A DNA stretch of 64,000 bases from Candidatus Accumulibacter similis (GTDB lineage: Bacteria > Pseudomonadota > Gammaproteobacteria > Burkholderiales > Rhodocyclaceae), in NCBI GenBank assembly GCA_013347225.1, contig CP054595.1, positions 3,344,415 through 3,408,414 of the forward strand. The letters are read 5' to 3'. The notes beneath the pieces are model-generated. The model saw only the letters and a program-made list of their open reading frames with translations, was not told where the DNA came from and ran no database searches. This document shows positions 45,654-55,913 of the stretch, piece after piece (position 1 is the first letter of the stretch; the number at the start of each line of letters is the position of its first letter). A program made the translations under genes and the position numbers.

Positions 45654-47090
45654 CTAGAAGTGCAACGGCCGCTTGTCACAAGCCAGCGCCGCCTCGTGCA
45701 CCACCTCCGACAGCGTCGGGTGCGCGTGACAGATGCGCGCCAGGTCTTCGGAGGCGGCAGCGAATTCCATCGCCACGACGCCTTCCGAGATCAGCTCGGA
45801 CGCGTTCGCGCCGATGACATGGACACCGAGGATGCGGTCGGTTTCCGCACAGGCCAGGATCTTGACGAAGCCGGACGGATCGCCCATGCCCAGTGCACGG
45901 CCATTGGCGGCAAAGGGGATCTTGCCGGCCTTGTAGGCAGTGCCTGCGGCTTTCAGTTGCTGTTCGGTCTTGCCGACCCAGGCGATCTCCGGGCTGGTGT
46001 AGATCACCCAGGGAATCGTCTCGAAATTGCAGTGCCCGGCCTGGCCGGCCATCAGCTCGGCGACCATGACACCCTCTTCCATCGCCTTGTGTGCCAGCAT
46101 CGGACCGGCCACGACGTCGCCGATGGCCCACACTCCCGGCAGGTTGGTCCGGCAGTGCGAATCGACTTCGACCTGGCCGCGCTCGTTCAGCTGCAGACCC
46201 ACCTTTTCGGCAGCCAGGCCATCCGTGTTCGGGATGCGACCGATCGAAACGATCAGGCGGTCGGCGTCGAGCCGGTGCTCGCTCCCATCCTTGTCCGTAT
46301 AGTCGATCGACACGCCCTTCTGCGAGACCTTCACGTCGCCAATCTCGATGCCGAGGATGATCTTCAGTCCCTGCTTGGCGAACAGCTTCGCCGCCTCCCT
46401 GGCGACATCGACGTCGGCCAGCGCCAGGAAGTCGGGCAGCGCCTCGAGGATTGTCACCTCGGCACCGAGCCGCCGCCAGACGCTGCCCATTTCGAGACCG
46501 ATGACGCCGGCGCCGATCACCGCCAGCTTTTTCGGTACGGCGGCGATGTCGAGCGCACCGACGTTGTCACAGACGATCTCGTTGTCCACCGGCACCCCGG
46601 GCAGGTGCCGCGCTTTCGAACCGGTCGCGACGATCACCTCCTTCGCCTCGACGACGTCGTCGCCGACCTGCATCTGCCAGACCTCGCCGCCAGCCACCTG
46701 CTTGCGGCCGACGAAGCTGCCATGCCCGTTGAGCAGCGTCACCTTGTTCTTCTTGAACAGCCCCTTGATGCCGCTGGTGAGTTGCTTGACGATGCCGTTC
46801 TTGCGCGCCAGCATCTTGCCCACCTCGATCACCGGCGTGCCGACGCCGATTCCCTGCTCGGCGAAGCTGTGTCCGGCTTCCTCGAAGAGGTGCGAGGTAT
46901 GCAGCAGCGCCTTCGACGGAATGCAGCCAACATTCAGGCAGGTGCCGCCAAGCCGCGGCTCGCCTTTCGGGTCCGCATAGGCGTTCGATTCGCAGCAGGC
47001 GACATTGAAACCGAGCTGAGCGGCGCGGATGGCAGCGACGTAACCACCCGGGCCGCCGCCGACGACAAGAAGGTCAAATTGCTTGGACAT
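45654..47090 (-). CDS. lpd: dihydrolipoyl dehydrogenase (E3) of 2-oxoglutarate dehydrogenase
   Basis: A 478-residue FAD enzyme that reoxidises dihydrolipoamide with NAD. The FAD motif [19 protein letters not shown], the redox disulfide [15 protein letters not shown], the NAD motif [15 protein letters not shown] and the C-terminal catalytic His in [16 protein letters not shown] are all present. The start at 47090 has GGAAAGGGAA upstream. It is last in the sucA-sucB-lpd group, separated from sucB by 90 bases with a hairpin. Confidence 0.96.
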   Translation of the reverse strand: MSKQFDLLVVGGGPGGYVAAIRAAQLGFNVACCESNAYADPKGEPRLGGTCLNVGCIPSKALLHTSHLFEEAGHSFAEQGIGVGTPVIEVGKMLARKNGIVKQLTSGIKGLFKKNKVTLLNGHGSFVGRKQVAGGEVWQMQVGDDVVEAKEVIVATGSKARHLPGVPVDNEIVCDNVGALDIAAVPKKLAVIGAGVIGLEMGSVWRRLGAEVTILEALPDFLALADVDVAREAAKLFAKQGLKIILGIEIGDVKVSQKGVSIDYTDKDGSEHRLDADRLIVSIGRIPNTDGLAAEKVGLQLNERGQVEVDSHCRTNLPGVWAIGDVVAGPMLAHKAMEEGVMVAELMAGQAGHCNFETIPWVIYTSPEIAWVGKTEQQLKAAGTAYKAGKIPFAANGRALGMGDPSGFVKILACAETDRILGVHVIGANASELISEGVVAMEFAAASEDLARICHAHPTLSEVVHEAALACDKRPLHF

Positions 47091-47123
47091 GATGGATTCC
47101 CTTTCCAACCGCGGAGACACGAA

Positions 47124-47166
47124 GGCACGGAGTGGGCACAGGGACCTGCCCCTGTGTCTCCGTGCC
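47124..47166. repeat. long hairpin between sucB and lpd
   Basis: The arm GGCACGGAG (47124-47132) pairs with CTCCGTGCC (47158-47166). An inner arm CACAGGG pairs with CCCTGTG around a short loop. The preceding bases GGAGACACGAAGGCACGG resemble dispersed intergenic repeats I have seen in related genomes. No T-run, so it is more likely an RNA processing or stability element than a terminator. Confidence 0.55.
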
Positions 47167-47180
47167 CGGGTGATGAGCGC

Positions 47181-48458
47181 CTAGACGCCGAGCAGCAGGC
47201 GAGCCGGATCTTCCAGCGCTTCCTTCATCGTCACCAGACCGAGTACGGCCTCGCGGCCGTCAATGATGCGGTGATCGTAGGACATCGCCAGATAGTTGAT
47301 CGGCCGGACGACGACCTGACCATTCTCGACCACCGGCCGATCCTTGGTGGCATGAATGCCGAGGATCGCCGATTGCGGCGGATTGATGATCGGTGTCGAC
47401 AGCATCGAACCGAAGACGCCGCCGTTGGAGATCGAGAAGGTGCCGCCGGTGAGTTCTTCCATCGACAGCTTGCCATCCTTGGCCTTGACGCCATACTCGC
47501 CGATCTTCTTCTCGATGTCGGCGAAGGACATCTGGTCGGCATCGCGCAGGATGGGCACGACCAAGCCGCGCGGACTGCCGACAGCGATGCCGATGTCGAT
47601 GTAGCCATGGTAGACGATGTCGTTGCCATCGACCGAAGCATTCAGCACGGGGAATCGCTGCAGGGCAGCGACCGCCGCCTTGACGAAGAAAGCCATGAAA
47701 CCGAGGCGAACCCCGTGCGTCTTCTCGAAGCGATCGCCGTACTGCTTGCGCAGCGCCATGATCGGCCCCATGTTGACCTCGTTGAAGGTGGTCAGAATGG
47801 CGTTGCTCGCCTGCGACTGCAGCAGGCGCTCGGCGACGCGGGCCCGCAGGCGTGACATCGGCACCCTCTGCTCCGGCCGTTCGCCGAGCGGCACGGTGAC
47901 GCTTGGTGCCGGCGGCAACGCCGGCGCTGCGGTGACGAAAGGACTTGCCGGCTTGGCGGCCGGCGGCTTTGCTGCCGGCTCCGGAGCGGCCGCAGCAGGC
48001 GCCTGCGCCGCCAGCGCGTCGGCCTTGGTGACGCGGCCACCACGACCACTGCCCGCCACGTCGCCGACTGCGACACCCTTCTCTTCGAGGATCTTGCGCG
48101 CCGCCGGCAACGCGACCCCGGCGGCACCCGCCACGGGGGCAGGGCTCGCTTCTGCTCGCGCCGGCGCCGCCGCGGCTGCAGCCGGTGGCGCCGCGGCGGC
48201 AGCCACCGTACCGGCCTGTGCAGCGGTATCGATGCGCGCAATCACTTCGCCGGCGACGACGGTATCACCGTCACCCTTGACGATCTCGACCAATACCCCG
48301 CTGTCCGGCGCGGGCAGTTCGAGAACGACCTTGTCGGTCTCGATGTCGATCAGGTTCTCGTCGCGGGCGACCGCCTCGCCGGCCTTCTTGTGCCACGAAA
48401 CCAGCGTCGCCTCGGCGACCGATTCGGAAAGCTGTGGAACTTTGACGTCGATGATCAT
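47181..48458 (-). CDS. sucB: 2-oxoglutarate dehydrogenase E2, dihydrolipoyl succinyltransferase
   Basis: A 425-residue E2. The N-terminal lipoyl domain has the lipoylated Lys in [12 protein letters not shown]. Ala/Pro linkers flank the peripheral E1/E3-binding domain ([20 protein letters not shown]). The C-terminal catalytic domain has [16 protein letters not shown] with the acyltransferase His and Asp. The start at 48458 follows GGAGAGAAC. It lies 12 bases after the sucA stop. Confidence 0.97.
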   Translation of the reverse strand: MIIDVKVPQLSESVAEATLVSWHKKAGEAVARDENLIDIETDKVVLELPAPDSGVLVEIVKGDGDTVVAGEVIARIDTAAQAGTVAAAAAPPAAAAAAPARAEASPAPVAGAAGVALPAARKILEEKGVAVGDVAGSGRGGRVTKADALAAQAPAAAAPEPAAKPPAAKPASPFVTAAPALPPAPSVTVPLGERPEQRVPMSRLRARVAERLLQSQASNAILTTFNEVNMGPIMALRKQYGDRFEKTHGVRLGFMAFFVKAAVAALQRFPVLNASVDGNDIVYHGYIDIGIAVGSPRGLVVPILRDADQMSFADIEKKIGEYGVKAKDGKLSMEELTGGTFSISNGGVFGSMLSTPIINPPQSAILGIHATKDRPVVENGQVVVRPINYLAMSYDHRIIDGREAVLGLVTMKEALEDPARLLLGV

Positions 48459-48470
48459 GTTCTCTCCGTT

Positions 48471-51311
48471 CTAGGGCAGTTTGTAATACTCGATCTCACC
48501 CAGGGCAGAGTCGATCAGAGCCTTCTGTTGGGCGTTGTGCTTGCTCGCGTAGCCAACCGCCGGCGAGGCCGACGCCGGGCGCGAGACGAGCAGCAGGTGC
48601 TGCTTGTCGCTCAGCGAGCGCGACAGGTGCTGGCGCGAGGCGATCCAGTACCAGGCGCCCTGGTTGCGCGGTTCTTCCTGGCACCAGACGACCTCGGTCG
48701 CCTTCGGGTACTTCGCCAGCTCTTCCTGGAATGCCTCCTGCGGGAAGGGGTAGAACTGCTCCAGGCGGGCAATCGCGATGTGCGCGATCTTGCGCTCGTG
48801 GCGCGCGGCCACGAGTTCATAGTACACCTTGCCGGAGCAGAAGACGACGCGGGTCACCTTTTTCGCATTGATCGGCTCGACCTCGCCGATCACCGGCTGG
48901 AATTCGCCTTCGCTCAGATCCTCGAGTGAGGATGTCGCATCCTTGTGGCGCAGCAGCGACTTCGGCGAAAAGACGACCAGCGGCTTCCGCTGGTTGCGTA
49001 CCGCCTGGCGCCGCAGCATGTGGAATACCTGCGCCGGCGTCGACGGCTGGCAGACCTCCATGTTCATTTCCGCACAGAGCTGCATGTAGCGCTCGATGCG
49101 CGCCGACGAGTGTTCCGGCCCCTGACCCTCGTAGCCGTGCGGCAGCAGCAGCACCAGACCGCTTGCGCGCCCCCACTTCGCTTCGCCGGAGGCGATGAAC
49201 TGGTCGATGACCACCTGCGCGCCATTCGCGAAGTCGCCGAACTGCGCTTCCCAGACGACCAGTTCGAAGGGATTGGCCGTCGAGTAGCCATACTCGAAGG
49301 CGAGCACGGCTTCCTCTGAAAGCACCGAGTCGAAACACTGGAAGCCACCCTGCCGATCCTGCAGATTGGCCAGCGGATAATAGGTGCCGCGGTCCCAATG
49401 TTCGCGATTCTGGTCGTGCAGGGCGGCGTGGCGGTGGAAGAAGGTGCTGCGGCCGACATCCTCACCCGAAATCCGCACGCCGTAGCCCGAGACGAGCAGC
49501 GAAGCGTAGGCCAGGTTCTCGGCCATCCCCCAGTCGACCGGGAGTTTGCCCTCGCCCATCAGCCGCCGGTCGTCGATGATCTTGCGGACCCGGCTGTGCA
49601 GCGTGAAGTTGGCCGGAATCGTCGTCAGCCGCTCGGCCAGCCGGCGCAGTTCGGCAACCGGCACCTTGGTATCGCAGTTCTCGATGTAGCTCGGCGAAAG
49701 GAAAGGCGTCCAGTCGATGGTCATCGGGTGCTTGTAGCCGGCTATCACCGGGTTGTAGAGCAGTTCGCCACGGTCGAGGTGGGCACGATAGTCGGCGATC
49801 ATCTCGTCCGGCCCCTGTGGGGACAGAACACCCTCGGCGACTAGCTTGTCGGCGTAGAGCTTGCGCGTTCCGGGATGTTGCTGGATCTTCTTGTACATCA
49901 GCGGCTGCGTGACCATCGGCTCGTCCTGCTCGTTGTGCCCGAGCTTGCGATAGCAGACGATGTCGATCACGACGTCCTTCTTGAAGGTCTTGCGGTACTG
50001 CACGGCGATGCCGGTGACCAGCGCCACGGCCTCGGGGTCGTCACCGTTGACGTGGAAGATCGGCGCCTCGGCCATCTTGAAGATGTCGGTGCAGTAGAGC
50101 GACGAACGATAGTCGCGCGGATCGGAAGTCGTGAAGCCGATCTGGTTGTTGATGACGATGTGGATGGTGCCGCCAACCCCGTAGCCACGCGTCTGCGCGA
50201 AGTTGAGCATTTCCTGGTTGACACCCTGCCCGGCAACCGCCGCATCACCGTGCAGCAGCACCGCCAGAACCTTGTCCTGGCCGTCCGCGCCGCGCCGCCG
50301 CTGGCGCGAATAGACCGAACCGACGACCACGGGGTTGACGATCTCGAGGTGCGACGGATTGAAGGCCAGCGTCAGATGGCAGGGGCCACCCGGTGTCGAC
50401 ACGTCCGACGAGTAGCCCATGTGGTACTTCACGTCCCCGGCGGTCAGTTCCTGCGCCTTCTTGCCCTCGAACTCCTCGAAGAGCATCGCCGGCTCCTTGC
50501 CGAGGGTGTTTACCAGGACGTTCAGCCGCCCGCGGTGCGCCATGCCGACGACAATCTCATCGACACCGCCGGCACCGGCAACGCGGATCAGTTCGTCCAT
50601 CGCCACGATCGCCGACTCGCCGCCCTCGAGCGAGAATCGCTTCTGGCCGACGTAGCGGGTATGCAGGTAGCGCTCGAGCGTCTCGGCCGCCGTCAGGCGC
50701 TCGAGCATGCGCTTGCGCTCGTCGGCCGTGTAGTTCGGCTTCGAGTGGATGCGCTCGAGGCGATCCTGGATCCAGCGCTTTTCCGCCACCGTGCTGATGT
50801 ACATGTACTCGACACCGATCGAGCCACAATAGGTGGCCTTCAGCGCATCGTAGATCTGGCCGAACGTGGCGTGGTCGGGAGTACCCTTGAAGGAACCGGC
50901 GTTGAAGACGGTGTGCAGATCGGCGTCGGAGAAGCCGTAATAGGCCGGGTCGAGTTGCGGCACCTCCGGACGCGCCATGCGCTTGAGCGGATCGAGGTTC
51001 GCCCAGCGATCACCGATGAAGCGGTATGAGGTGATCATCTGCAGCACACCGACCTGTTTCCTGTCGTCAACTGGTGCCGCCGCCGCCGCCCGGTAGCCTC
51101 CCTTCCTCGCCTGCTCGGCAAAAGCATTGATGACCGGCAGATGCGGGACGTCGCGCGCGACGTAGCCCGGCAGTTGCGCCAGCCTGTCGAAATAGTCGCG
51201 CCACTGCTCGGAAACGGATCCCGGATTGTCGAGGTAGTTCTCGTACAACTCCTCGACAAAGGGTGCGTTGCCGCCAAAGAGGAGGGAGTTACCAAAAAGC
51301 TGATTCATCAT
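48471..51311 (-). CDS. sucA: 2-oxoglutarate dehydrogenase E1
   Basis: A 946-residue thiamine-diphosphate enzyme that decarboxylates 2-oxoglutarate. The N-terminus (FVEELYENYLDNPGSVSEQW) is the E2-binding segment. GMAHRGRLNVLVNTLGK and INNQIGFTTSDPRD are E1 signature regions, and QVVIDQFIASGEAKWGR and LLPHGYEGQGPEHSSARIER belong to the pyrimidine-binding domain. Length is normal. Two adjacent ATG codons (51311 and 51308) are possible starts. The intrinsic terminator behind gltA lies 68 bases upstream, so sucA needs its own promoter. Confidence 0.97.
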   Translation of the reverse strand: MMNQLFGNSLLFGGNAPFVEELYENYLDNPGSVSEQWRDYFDRLAQLPGYVARDVPHLPVINAFAEQARKGGYRAAAAAPVDDRKQVGVLQMITSYRFIGDRWANLDPLKRMARPEVPQLDPAYYGFSDADLHTVFNAGSFKGTPDHATFGQIYDALKATYCGSIGVEYMYISTVAEKRWIQDRLERIHSKPNYTADERKRMLERLTAAETLERYLHTRYVGQKRFSLEGGESAIVAMDELIRVAGAGGVDEIVVGMAHRGRLNVLVNTLGKEPAMLFEEFEGKKAQELTAGDVKYHMGYSSDVSTPGGPCHLTLAFNPSHLEIVNPVVVGSVYSRQRRRGADGQDKVLAVLLHGDAAVAGQGVNQEMLNFAQTRGYGVGGTIHIVINNQIGFTTSDPRDYRSSLYCTDIFKMAEAPIFHVNGDDPEAVALVTGIAVQYRKTFKKDVVIDIVCYRKLGHNEQDEPMVTQPLMYKKIQQHPGTRKLYADKLVAEGVLSPQGPDEMIADYRAHLDRGELLYNPVIAGYKHPMTIDWTPFLSPSYIENCDTKVPVAELRRLAERLTTIPANFTLHSRVRKIIDDRRLMGEGKLPVDWGMAENLAYASLLVSGYGVRISGEDVGRSTFFHRHAALHDQNREHWDRGTYYPLANLQDRQGGFQCFDSVLSEEAVLAFEYGYSTANPFELVVWEAQFGDFANGAQVVIDQFIASGEAKWGRASGLVLLLPHGYEGQGPEHSSARIERYMQLCAEMNMEVCQPSTPAQVFHMLRRQAVRNQRKPLVVFSPKSLLRHKDATSSLEDLSEGEFQPVIGEVEPINAKKVTRVVFCSGKVYYELVAARHERKIAHIAIARLEQFYPFPQEAFQEELAKYPKATEVVWCQEEPRNQGAWYWIASRQHLSRSLSDKQHLLLVSRPASASPAVGYASKHNAQQKALIDSALGEIEYYKLP

Positions 51312-51378
51312 GGCAGTTACCTGTCTTCACCGTTCTGGTTCGGATTGAAAAGACCTGTGGCGGAAAGACCACAGCATG

Positions 51379-51409
51379 AAAAAAGGGCGGCTACTGCCTG
51401 CCGCCCTTT
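51379..51409 (-). terminator. intrinsic terminator downstream of gltA
   Basis: On the minus strand, AAAGGGCGGC, an eight-base loop and GCCGCCCTTT are followed by more T, giving six T in all. A ten-base perfect stem with a T-run directly after the gltA stop. Confidence 0.85.
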
Positions 51410-51422
51410 CAACCCAATCGCT

Positions 51423-52718
51423 CTAGCGCTGAGTGACGGGTACGACGTCGCGCCTGGCAGCGCCGATGTAGAGTTGACGCGGGCGACCAATCTTGTACTC
51501 CGGATCGTTGATCATTTCCTCCCACTGCGTCATCCAGCCAACGGTGCGCGCCAGCGCGAAGATGCAGGTGAACATCGAGGTCGGGATACCCAGGGCCTTC
51601 TGGACGATGCCCGAGTAGAAGTCGACGTTCGGGTAGAGCTTCTTGTCGATGAAGTATTCGTCTTCGAGAGCGATCTTTTCGAGTTCCATCGCCAGCTTGA
51701 ACAGGCGGTCGTTCTGCAGACCGAGTTCGCTGAGGACGTCGCTGCACACCTTGCGCATCAGCTTGGCGCGCGGATCGAAGTTCTTGTAGACGCGGTGGCC
51801 GAAGCCCATTAGCTTGAAGTCGTCGCTCTTGTCCTTCGCCCGCGCAATGTACTTGCCGACGCGCGAAACGTCGTGGATTTCCTCGAGCATCTGCAGGCAC
51901 GCTTCGTTCGCCCCACCGTGCGCCGGCCCCCAGAGACAGGCGATGCCCGCCGAGATGCAGGCATAGGGATTGGCGCCCGAAGAGCCGGAGAGGCGGACCG
52001 TCGAGGTCGATGCATTCTGCTCGTGGTCGGCATGCAGCGTGAAGATCGTGTCCAGCGCATGCACGAGAACCGGATTCGGAACGTACTTCTCGCACGGCGT
52101 GGCAAACATCATGTGCATGAAGTTCGCCGTGTAGTCGAGATCGTTGCGCGGATACATGAACGGCTCGCCGCGGTGGTACTTGTAAGCCATGGCGACGATC
52201 GTCGGCAGCTTGGCAACGATGCGGTTGAAACTGATGTTCTGATGCTCGAGGTCCGAGAAATCCTCGGCTTCATGGTAGAACGCGGACAACGCCCCGACGA
52301 CGCCGACCAGCACGGCCATCGGGTGCGCATCACGGCGAAAGCCCTGGTAGAACTTCACCAGTTGCTCGTGCACCATGGTGTGTTCCTTGATGTTCAGCTC
52401 GAACTTCGCTTTCTGGGCGGCGTCCGGCAGTTCGCCGTGCCAGAGCAGGTAGGCGACCTCAAGGAAGTTGCACTGTTCGGCAAGTTGCTCGATCGGATAG
52501 CCGCGGTACAGCAACTCGCCCTTGTCGCCGTCGATGAAGGTGACCGTCGACCGGCAGCTCGCTGTCGACAGATAGCCGGAATCGTAGGTAAACAGGCCGG
52601 TCTTGGCACCCAGGGTGCGAATGTCGATGCAATCATTGCCGTGTGTCGGCGTCATGATTGGAAACTCGACGGGCGGCCGTCCGTCGATGATCAGGGTTGC
52701 TTTACGCTCGGTCGTCAT
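51423..52718 (-). CDS. gltA: citrate synthase (type II)
   Basis: A 431-residue enzyme condensing acetyl-CoA and oxaloacetate. Catalytic His regions [35 protein letters not shown] and [15 protein letters not shown] are intact, and the N-terminal beta domain typical of the NADH-sensitive Gram-negative type is present. It lies 70 bases downstream of sdhE on the same strand, with a small inverted repeat (52761-52789) in the gap. A strong terminator follows it. Confidence 0.97.
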   Translation of the reverse strand: MTTERKATLIIDGRPPVEFPIMTPTHGNDCIDIRTLGAKTGLFTYDSGYLSTASCRSTVTFIDGDKGELLYRGYPIEQLAEQCNFLEVAYLLWHGELPDAAQKAKFELNIKEHTMVHEQLVKFYQGFRRDAHPMAVLVGVVGALSAFYHEAEDFSDLEHQNISFNRIVAKLPTIVAMAYKYHRGEPFMYPRNDLDYTANFMHMMFATPCEKYVPNPVLVHALDTIFTLHADHEQNASTSTVRLSGSSGANPYACISAGIACLWGPAHGGANEACLQMLEEIHDVSRVGKYIARAKDKSDDFKLMGFGHRVYKNFDPRAKLMRKVCSDVLSELGLQNDRLFKLAMELEKIALEDEYFIDKKLYPNVDFYSGIVQKALGIPTSMFTCIFALARTVGWMTQWEEMINDPEYKIGRPRQLYIGAARRDVVPVTQR

Positions 52719-52788
52719 TGGTTGAATCCCCGTTCAGGTGTTGAAGTCACTGCTACGAACAGGAAGCTCTGAGACTAGAATCGCTTCC

Positions 52789-53043
52789 TTACTTAACTCT
52801 TACGCTGCGCAACAAGGCGAGCACGTCGGCCTGCACCGGATCGTCGGGCTCGCGCTGGCCATTCACCAGCGGCCACAATTCCAGATCCTCCATGTCCGCC
52901 ATGCTGACGAAGGCATCCGCCTGCGCTGGACTCAGGGTCGGGTAGATCCGCTCGAGGAACTCGCCGAGCAGCAGATCCATCTCCAGCATCGCGCGCCGGG
53001 TGCAGCGCCAGCGCAGGCGGTTGAGCTTCTCCCGATCGTCCAT
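52789..53043 (-). CDS. sdhE: succinate dehydrogenase flavinylation factor SdhE
   Basis: An 84-residue SdhE/YgfY protein that assists covalent FAD attachment to SdhA. The start DREKLNRLRWRCTRRAMLEM contains the family RGxxE-like element here as RRAMLEMD, followed by LLGEFLERIYPTLSPAQADA and LELWPLVNG. It overlaps sdhB by one base (TGATG) and so is made together with the dehydrogenase. Confidence 0.93.
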   Translation of the reverse strand: MDDREKLNRLRWRCTRRAMLEMDLLLGEFLERIYPTLSPAQADAFVSMADMEDLELWPLVNGQREPDDPVQADVLALLRSVRVK

Positions 53044-53756
53044 CAGATGGCGCGACGAACCATCATTTCCTTGATCTTGCCGATCGCCCGCGTCGGGTTC
53101 AGCCCTTTCGGGCAGACGTCGACACAGTTCATGATCGTATGGCAGCGGAACAGGCGATAGGGATCCTCGAGATCGTCGAGGCGCTCGTTGGTCGCCTGAT
53201 CGCGGGTATCGGCGATGAAGCGGTAAGCGTTGAGCAGCCCGGCCGGGCCAACGAACTTGTCGGGGTTCCACCAGAACGAGGGGCAAGAGGTGGAACAGCA
53301 GGCGCAGAGAATGCACTCGTAGAGACCGTTGAGTTCCTCGCGCTCCTCCGGCGACTGCAGCCGCTCGCGCTCGGGACGTGGTCCCTCGTTGATCAGGTAC
53401 GGCTTGATCGAGTGGTACTGCTTGAAGAATTGCGTCATGTCGACGATCAGGTCGCGAATCACCGGCAGACCCGGCAGTGGCCGCAGGACGACCGGCTGCT
53501 TGAGATCCTTGATCTCGGTCAGGCAGGCGAGGCCATTCTTGCCGTTGATGTTCATGGCGTCGGAACCGCAGATGCCTTCGCGGCACGAGCGGCGATACGA
53601 CAGGCTGTCATCCTTCGCCTTCAGCCGCGTCAGGACGTCGAGCAACTTGCGGTCGAGCGAGAAATCGACCTCGACCGACGCATCCTGCATGTACGGCGCG
53701 GTGTCCTTGTCAGGATCGTAGCGGTAGATCTTGAACTGCATGGTACTGGTAGCCAT
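53043..53756 (-). CDS. sdhB: succinate dehydrogenase iron-sulfur subunit
   Basis: A 237-residue subunit. The plant-type ferredoxin domain has RSCREGICGSDAMNINGKNG then LAC for the 2Fe-2S centre. The C-terminal domain has CILCACCSTSCPS and CHTIMNCVDVCPKG for the 4Fe-4S and 3Fe-4S centres. All cysteines are present. It passes electrons from SdhA to quinone and lies 24 bases after sdhA. Confidence 0.97.
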   Translation of the reverse strand: MATSTMQFKIYRYDPDKDTAPYMQDASVEVDFSLDRKLLDVLTRLKAKDDSLSYRRSCREGICGSDAMNINGKNGLACLTEIKDLKQPVVLRPLPGLPVIRDLIVDMTQFFKQYHSIKPYLINEGPRPERERLQSPEEREELNGLYECILCACCSTSCPSFWWNPDKFVGPAGLLNAYRFIADTRDQATNERLDDLEDPYRLFRCHTIMNCVDVCPKGLNPTRAIGKIKEMMVRRAI

Positions 53757-53780
53757 TATCTTGCACTCCTTGGCGCACGA

Positions 53781-55565
53781 TCAGTAGGAACGCGTCTTCA
53801 GCGCGATGGTTTCGACGGACAGCGGCTTCATGATCACCGGCTTGTAGCTCAGGCGATTGCCCTCGCGGTGCCAGAGGGTGTGCTTGTGCCAGTTGACGTC
53901 GTCGCGCCCGTTCGGATTGGCCGGTGTGTCCGGCGCATCATCGCGGACATGGGCACCCCGCGATTCCTTGCGCGCTTCGGCGGACACCATGGTCGCCTTT
54001 GCCACCTCGATCAGGTTGTCCAGTTCGAGCGCCTCGACGCGGGCGGTATTCCAGACCTGCGACTTGTCCTTGATTTCCGTGTGCGCCACGGCCTTCTCGA
54101 CCTCGACGATCTTCGCGACGCCCTCGACGAGCATGTCCTTGAAGCGGAAGACGCCGCAGTGCTTCTGCATCGTCCGCTGCAGTTCGAGGCGGCATTCATT
54201 GACACTGGCGCCACCAGTCTGCGTGTTGAGGCGGTTCAACCGCGCCAGGGTGCGATCGGCAAAATCGGCCGGCAAGTCCCGCAGGCCAATCTCGCCCGAG
54301 CGCAGATCGTCGATCACCGTATCGCCGGACGCCTTGCCGAACACCAGCAGGTCGAGCAGCGAATTCGTCCCCAGGCGATTGGCGCCATGCACCGAAGCGC
54401 AGGCAACTTCGCCGGCAGCGTAGAAGCCGCGCACCGGCGCGCCGTCGTCGCCGACGACCTGTCCCTTGTAGTTCGTCGGCACCCCGCCCATCTGATAGTG
54501 GCAGGTCGGCACCACCGGAATCGGTGCCTTGATCGGGTCGATGCCGGCGAACTGGATCGAGATCTCGCGAATCCCCGGCAGCCGCTTCATGATCGTTGCC
54601 GGGTCGAGGTGGGTGATGTCGAGCAGCACGAAATCCTTGTTCGGACCGCAGCCGCGGCCCTCGTTGATCTCGGTGACCATCGCCCGCGAGACGACGTCAC
54701 GCGACGCGAGATCCTTGGCGTTGGGTGCGTAGCGCTCCATGAAGCGTTCGTTGGTCGAATTGCGCAGGATACCGCCTTCGCCGCGAACCCCTTCGGTGAT
54801 CAGCACCCCGGCGCCGGCAACCCCGGTCGGGTGGAACTGCCAGAACTCCATGTCTTCCAGCGCGATGCCCGCGCGCGCCGCCATCCCGAGGCCGTCACCG
54901 GTGTTGATGAAGGCGTTGGTGGAAGAGTAGTAGATCCTGCCGGCGCCGCCGGTGGCAAAGACAGTCGCCTTGCTGTGGAAGGCGACGACCTCGCCGGTCT
55001 CCATCTCGAGCGCAATGACTCCGAGCACCTGCCCCGACTGGTCACGGATCAGATCGAGCGCCATCCACTCGACGAAGAACTGCGTGTTGGCACGCACGTT
55101 GCGCTGGTAGAGCGCGTGCAGCATCGCGTGGCCAGTGCGGTCGGCGGCGGCGCAGGCGCGGCGAACCGGCTTCTCGCCGAAGTTCGACATGTGGCCGCCG
55201 AACGGACGCTGATAGATCTTGCCTTCATCGGTACGGTCGAACGGCATGCCGAAATGCTCGAGCTCGACGACGACTTCCGGCGCCTTGCGACACATGTACT
55301 CGATTGCGTCCTGATCGCCGAGCCAGTCGGAGCCTTTGACGGTGTCATACATGTGCCAGTGCCAGTGGTCCTCCTCGGAGTTCCCGAGCGAGGCGGAGAC
55401 GCCACCCTGAGCGGCGACGGTGTGCGAACGGGTCGGAAAGACCTTCGACAGGACCGCCGTCTTGAGACCGGCTTCAGACAGCTGGATCGCCGCCCGCAGG
55501 CCCGAACCCCCAGCACCAACGATCACGGCATCGAACTTGCGTACCGGTACGGATTGCTTGCTCAC
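53781..55565 (-). CDS. sdhA: succinate dehydrogenase flavoprotein subunit
   Basis: A 594-residue catalytic subunit. FAD motif VIVGAGGSGLRAAIQLSEAG, the flavin-linking His in RSHTVAAQGGVSASLGN, and the substrate loop GANRLGTNSLLDLLVFGK are intact. Translation starts at a GTG (55565) placed directly after the sdhD stop (TAAGTG) with GGAG upstream, so sdhD and sdhA are tightly coupled. Confidence 0.97.
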   Translation of the reverse strand: MSKQSVPVRKFDAVIVGAGGSGLRAAIQLSEAGLKTAVLSKVFPTRSHTVAAQGGVSASLGNSEEDHWHWHMYDTVKGSDWLGDQDAIEYMCRKAPEVVVELEHFGMPFDRTDEGKIYQRPFGGHMSNFGEKPVRRACAAADRTGHAMLHALYQRNVRANTQFFVEWMALDLIRDQSGQVLGVIALEMETGEVVAFHSKATVFATGGAGRIYYSSTNAFINTGDGLGMAARAGIALEDMEFWQFHPTGVAGAGVLITEGVRGEGGILRNSTNERFMERYAPNAKDLASRDVVSRAMVTEINEGRGCGPNKDFVLLDITHLDPATIMKRLPGIREISIQFAGIDPIKAPIPVVPTCHYQMGGVPTNYKGQVVGDDGAPVRGFYAAGEVACASVHGANRLGTNSLLDLLVFGKASGDTVIDDLRSGEIGLRDLPADFADRTLARLNRLNTQTGGASVNECRLELQRTMQKHCGVFRFKDMLVEGVAKIVEVEKAVAHTEIKDKSQVWNTARVEALELDNLIEVAKATMVSAEARKESRGAHVRDDAPDTPANPNGRDDVNWHKHTLWHREGNRLSYKPVIMKPLSVETIALKTRSY

Positions 55566-55913
55566 TTAAATTCTCCACAGAATCTGAAACGCCCAGCCGG
55601 CATAGCCGACGAGCACCGTCGCAGTCGCGATCATCAGCAGCAGACGCAAGCCGTCCGGCTTGATGTAGTCCATCCAGATGTCCCGGATACCGATCCAGGC
55701 ATGGTAGAAGACGCTGACCAGGAAGAGGAAGGTGGCAAACCTCATGAAGCCGTTGGCAAAGACCGCGCGCCACGCTTCGAAGGAATCCGGCCCGATGGCG
55801 CCGACGACGACCAGGAAGATCAACGTGTAAACGGCCATGACGATGGCGGTCGCGCGCTGGATGATCCAGTCCTTGAGGCCGTAGTGTGCCCCGACGAGAA
55901 TGCGATTTACCAT
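55566..55913 (-). CDS. sdhD: succinate dehydrogenase membrane anchor SdhD
   Basis: A 115-residue protein with three membrane helices (IVMAVYTLIFLVVVGAIG; FATFLFLVSVFYHAWIGIRD; LRLLLMIATATVLVGYAGWA). The FYHAWIGIRDIWMDYI segment carries the heme/quinone site His. It overlaps sdhC by seven bases. Confidence 0.94.
   Translation of the reverse strand: MVNRILVGAHYGLKDWIIQRATAIVMAVYTLIFLVVVGAIGPDSFEAWRAVFANGFMRFATFLFLVSVFYHAWIGIRDIWMDYIKPDGLRLLLMIATATVLVGYAGWAFQILWRI

Noticed and set aside
45660..47855. A 731-codon plus-strand frame opposite lpd and sucB
   Set aside because: Antisense shadow of two TCA genes; it also crosses a non-coding hairpin.
52761..52789. A seven-base-arm inverted repeat between sdhE and gltA considered as a terminator
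   Set aside because: Loop of 15 bases and no T-run; gltA is probably transcribed through from sdh.
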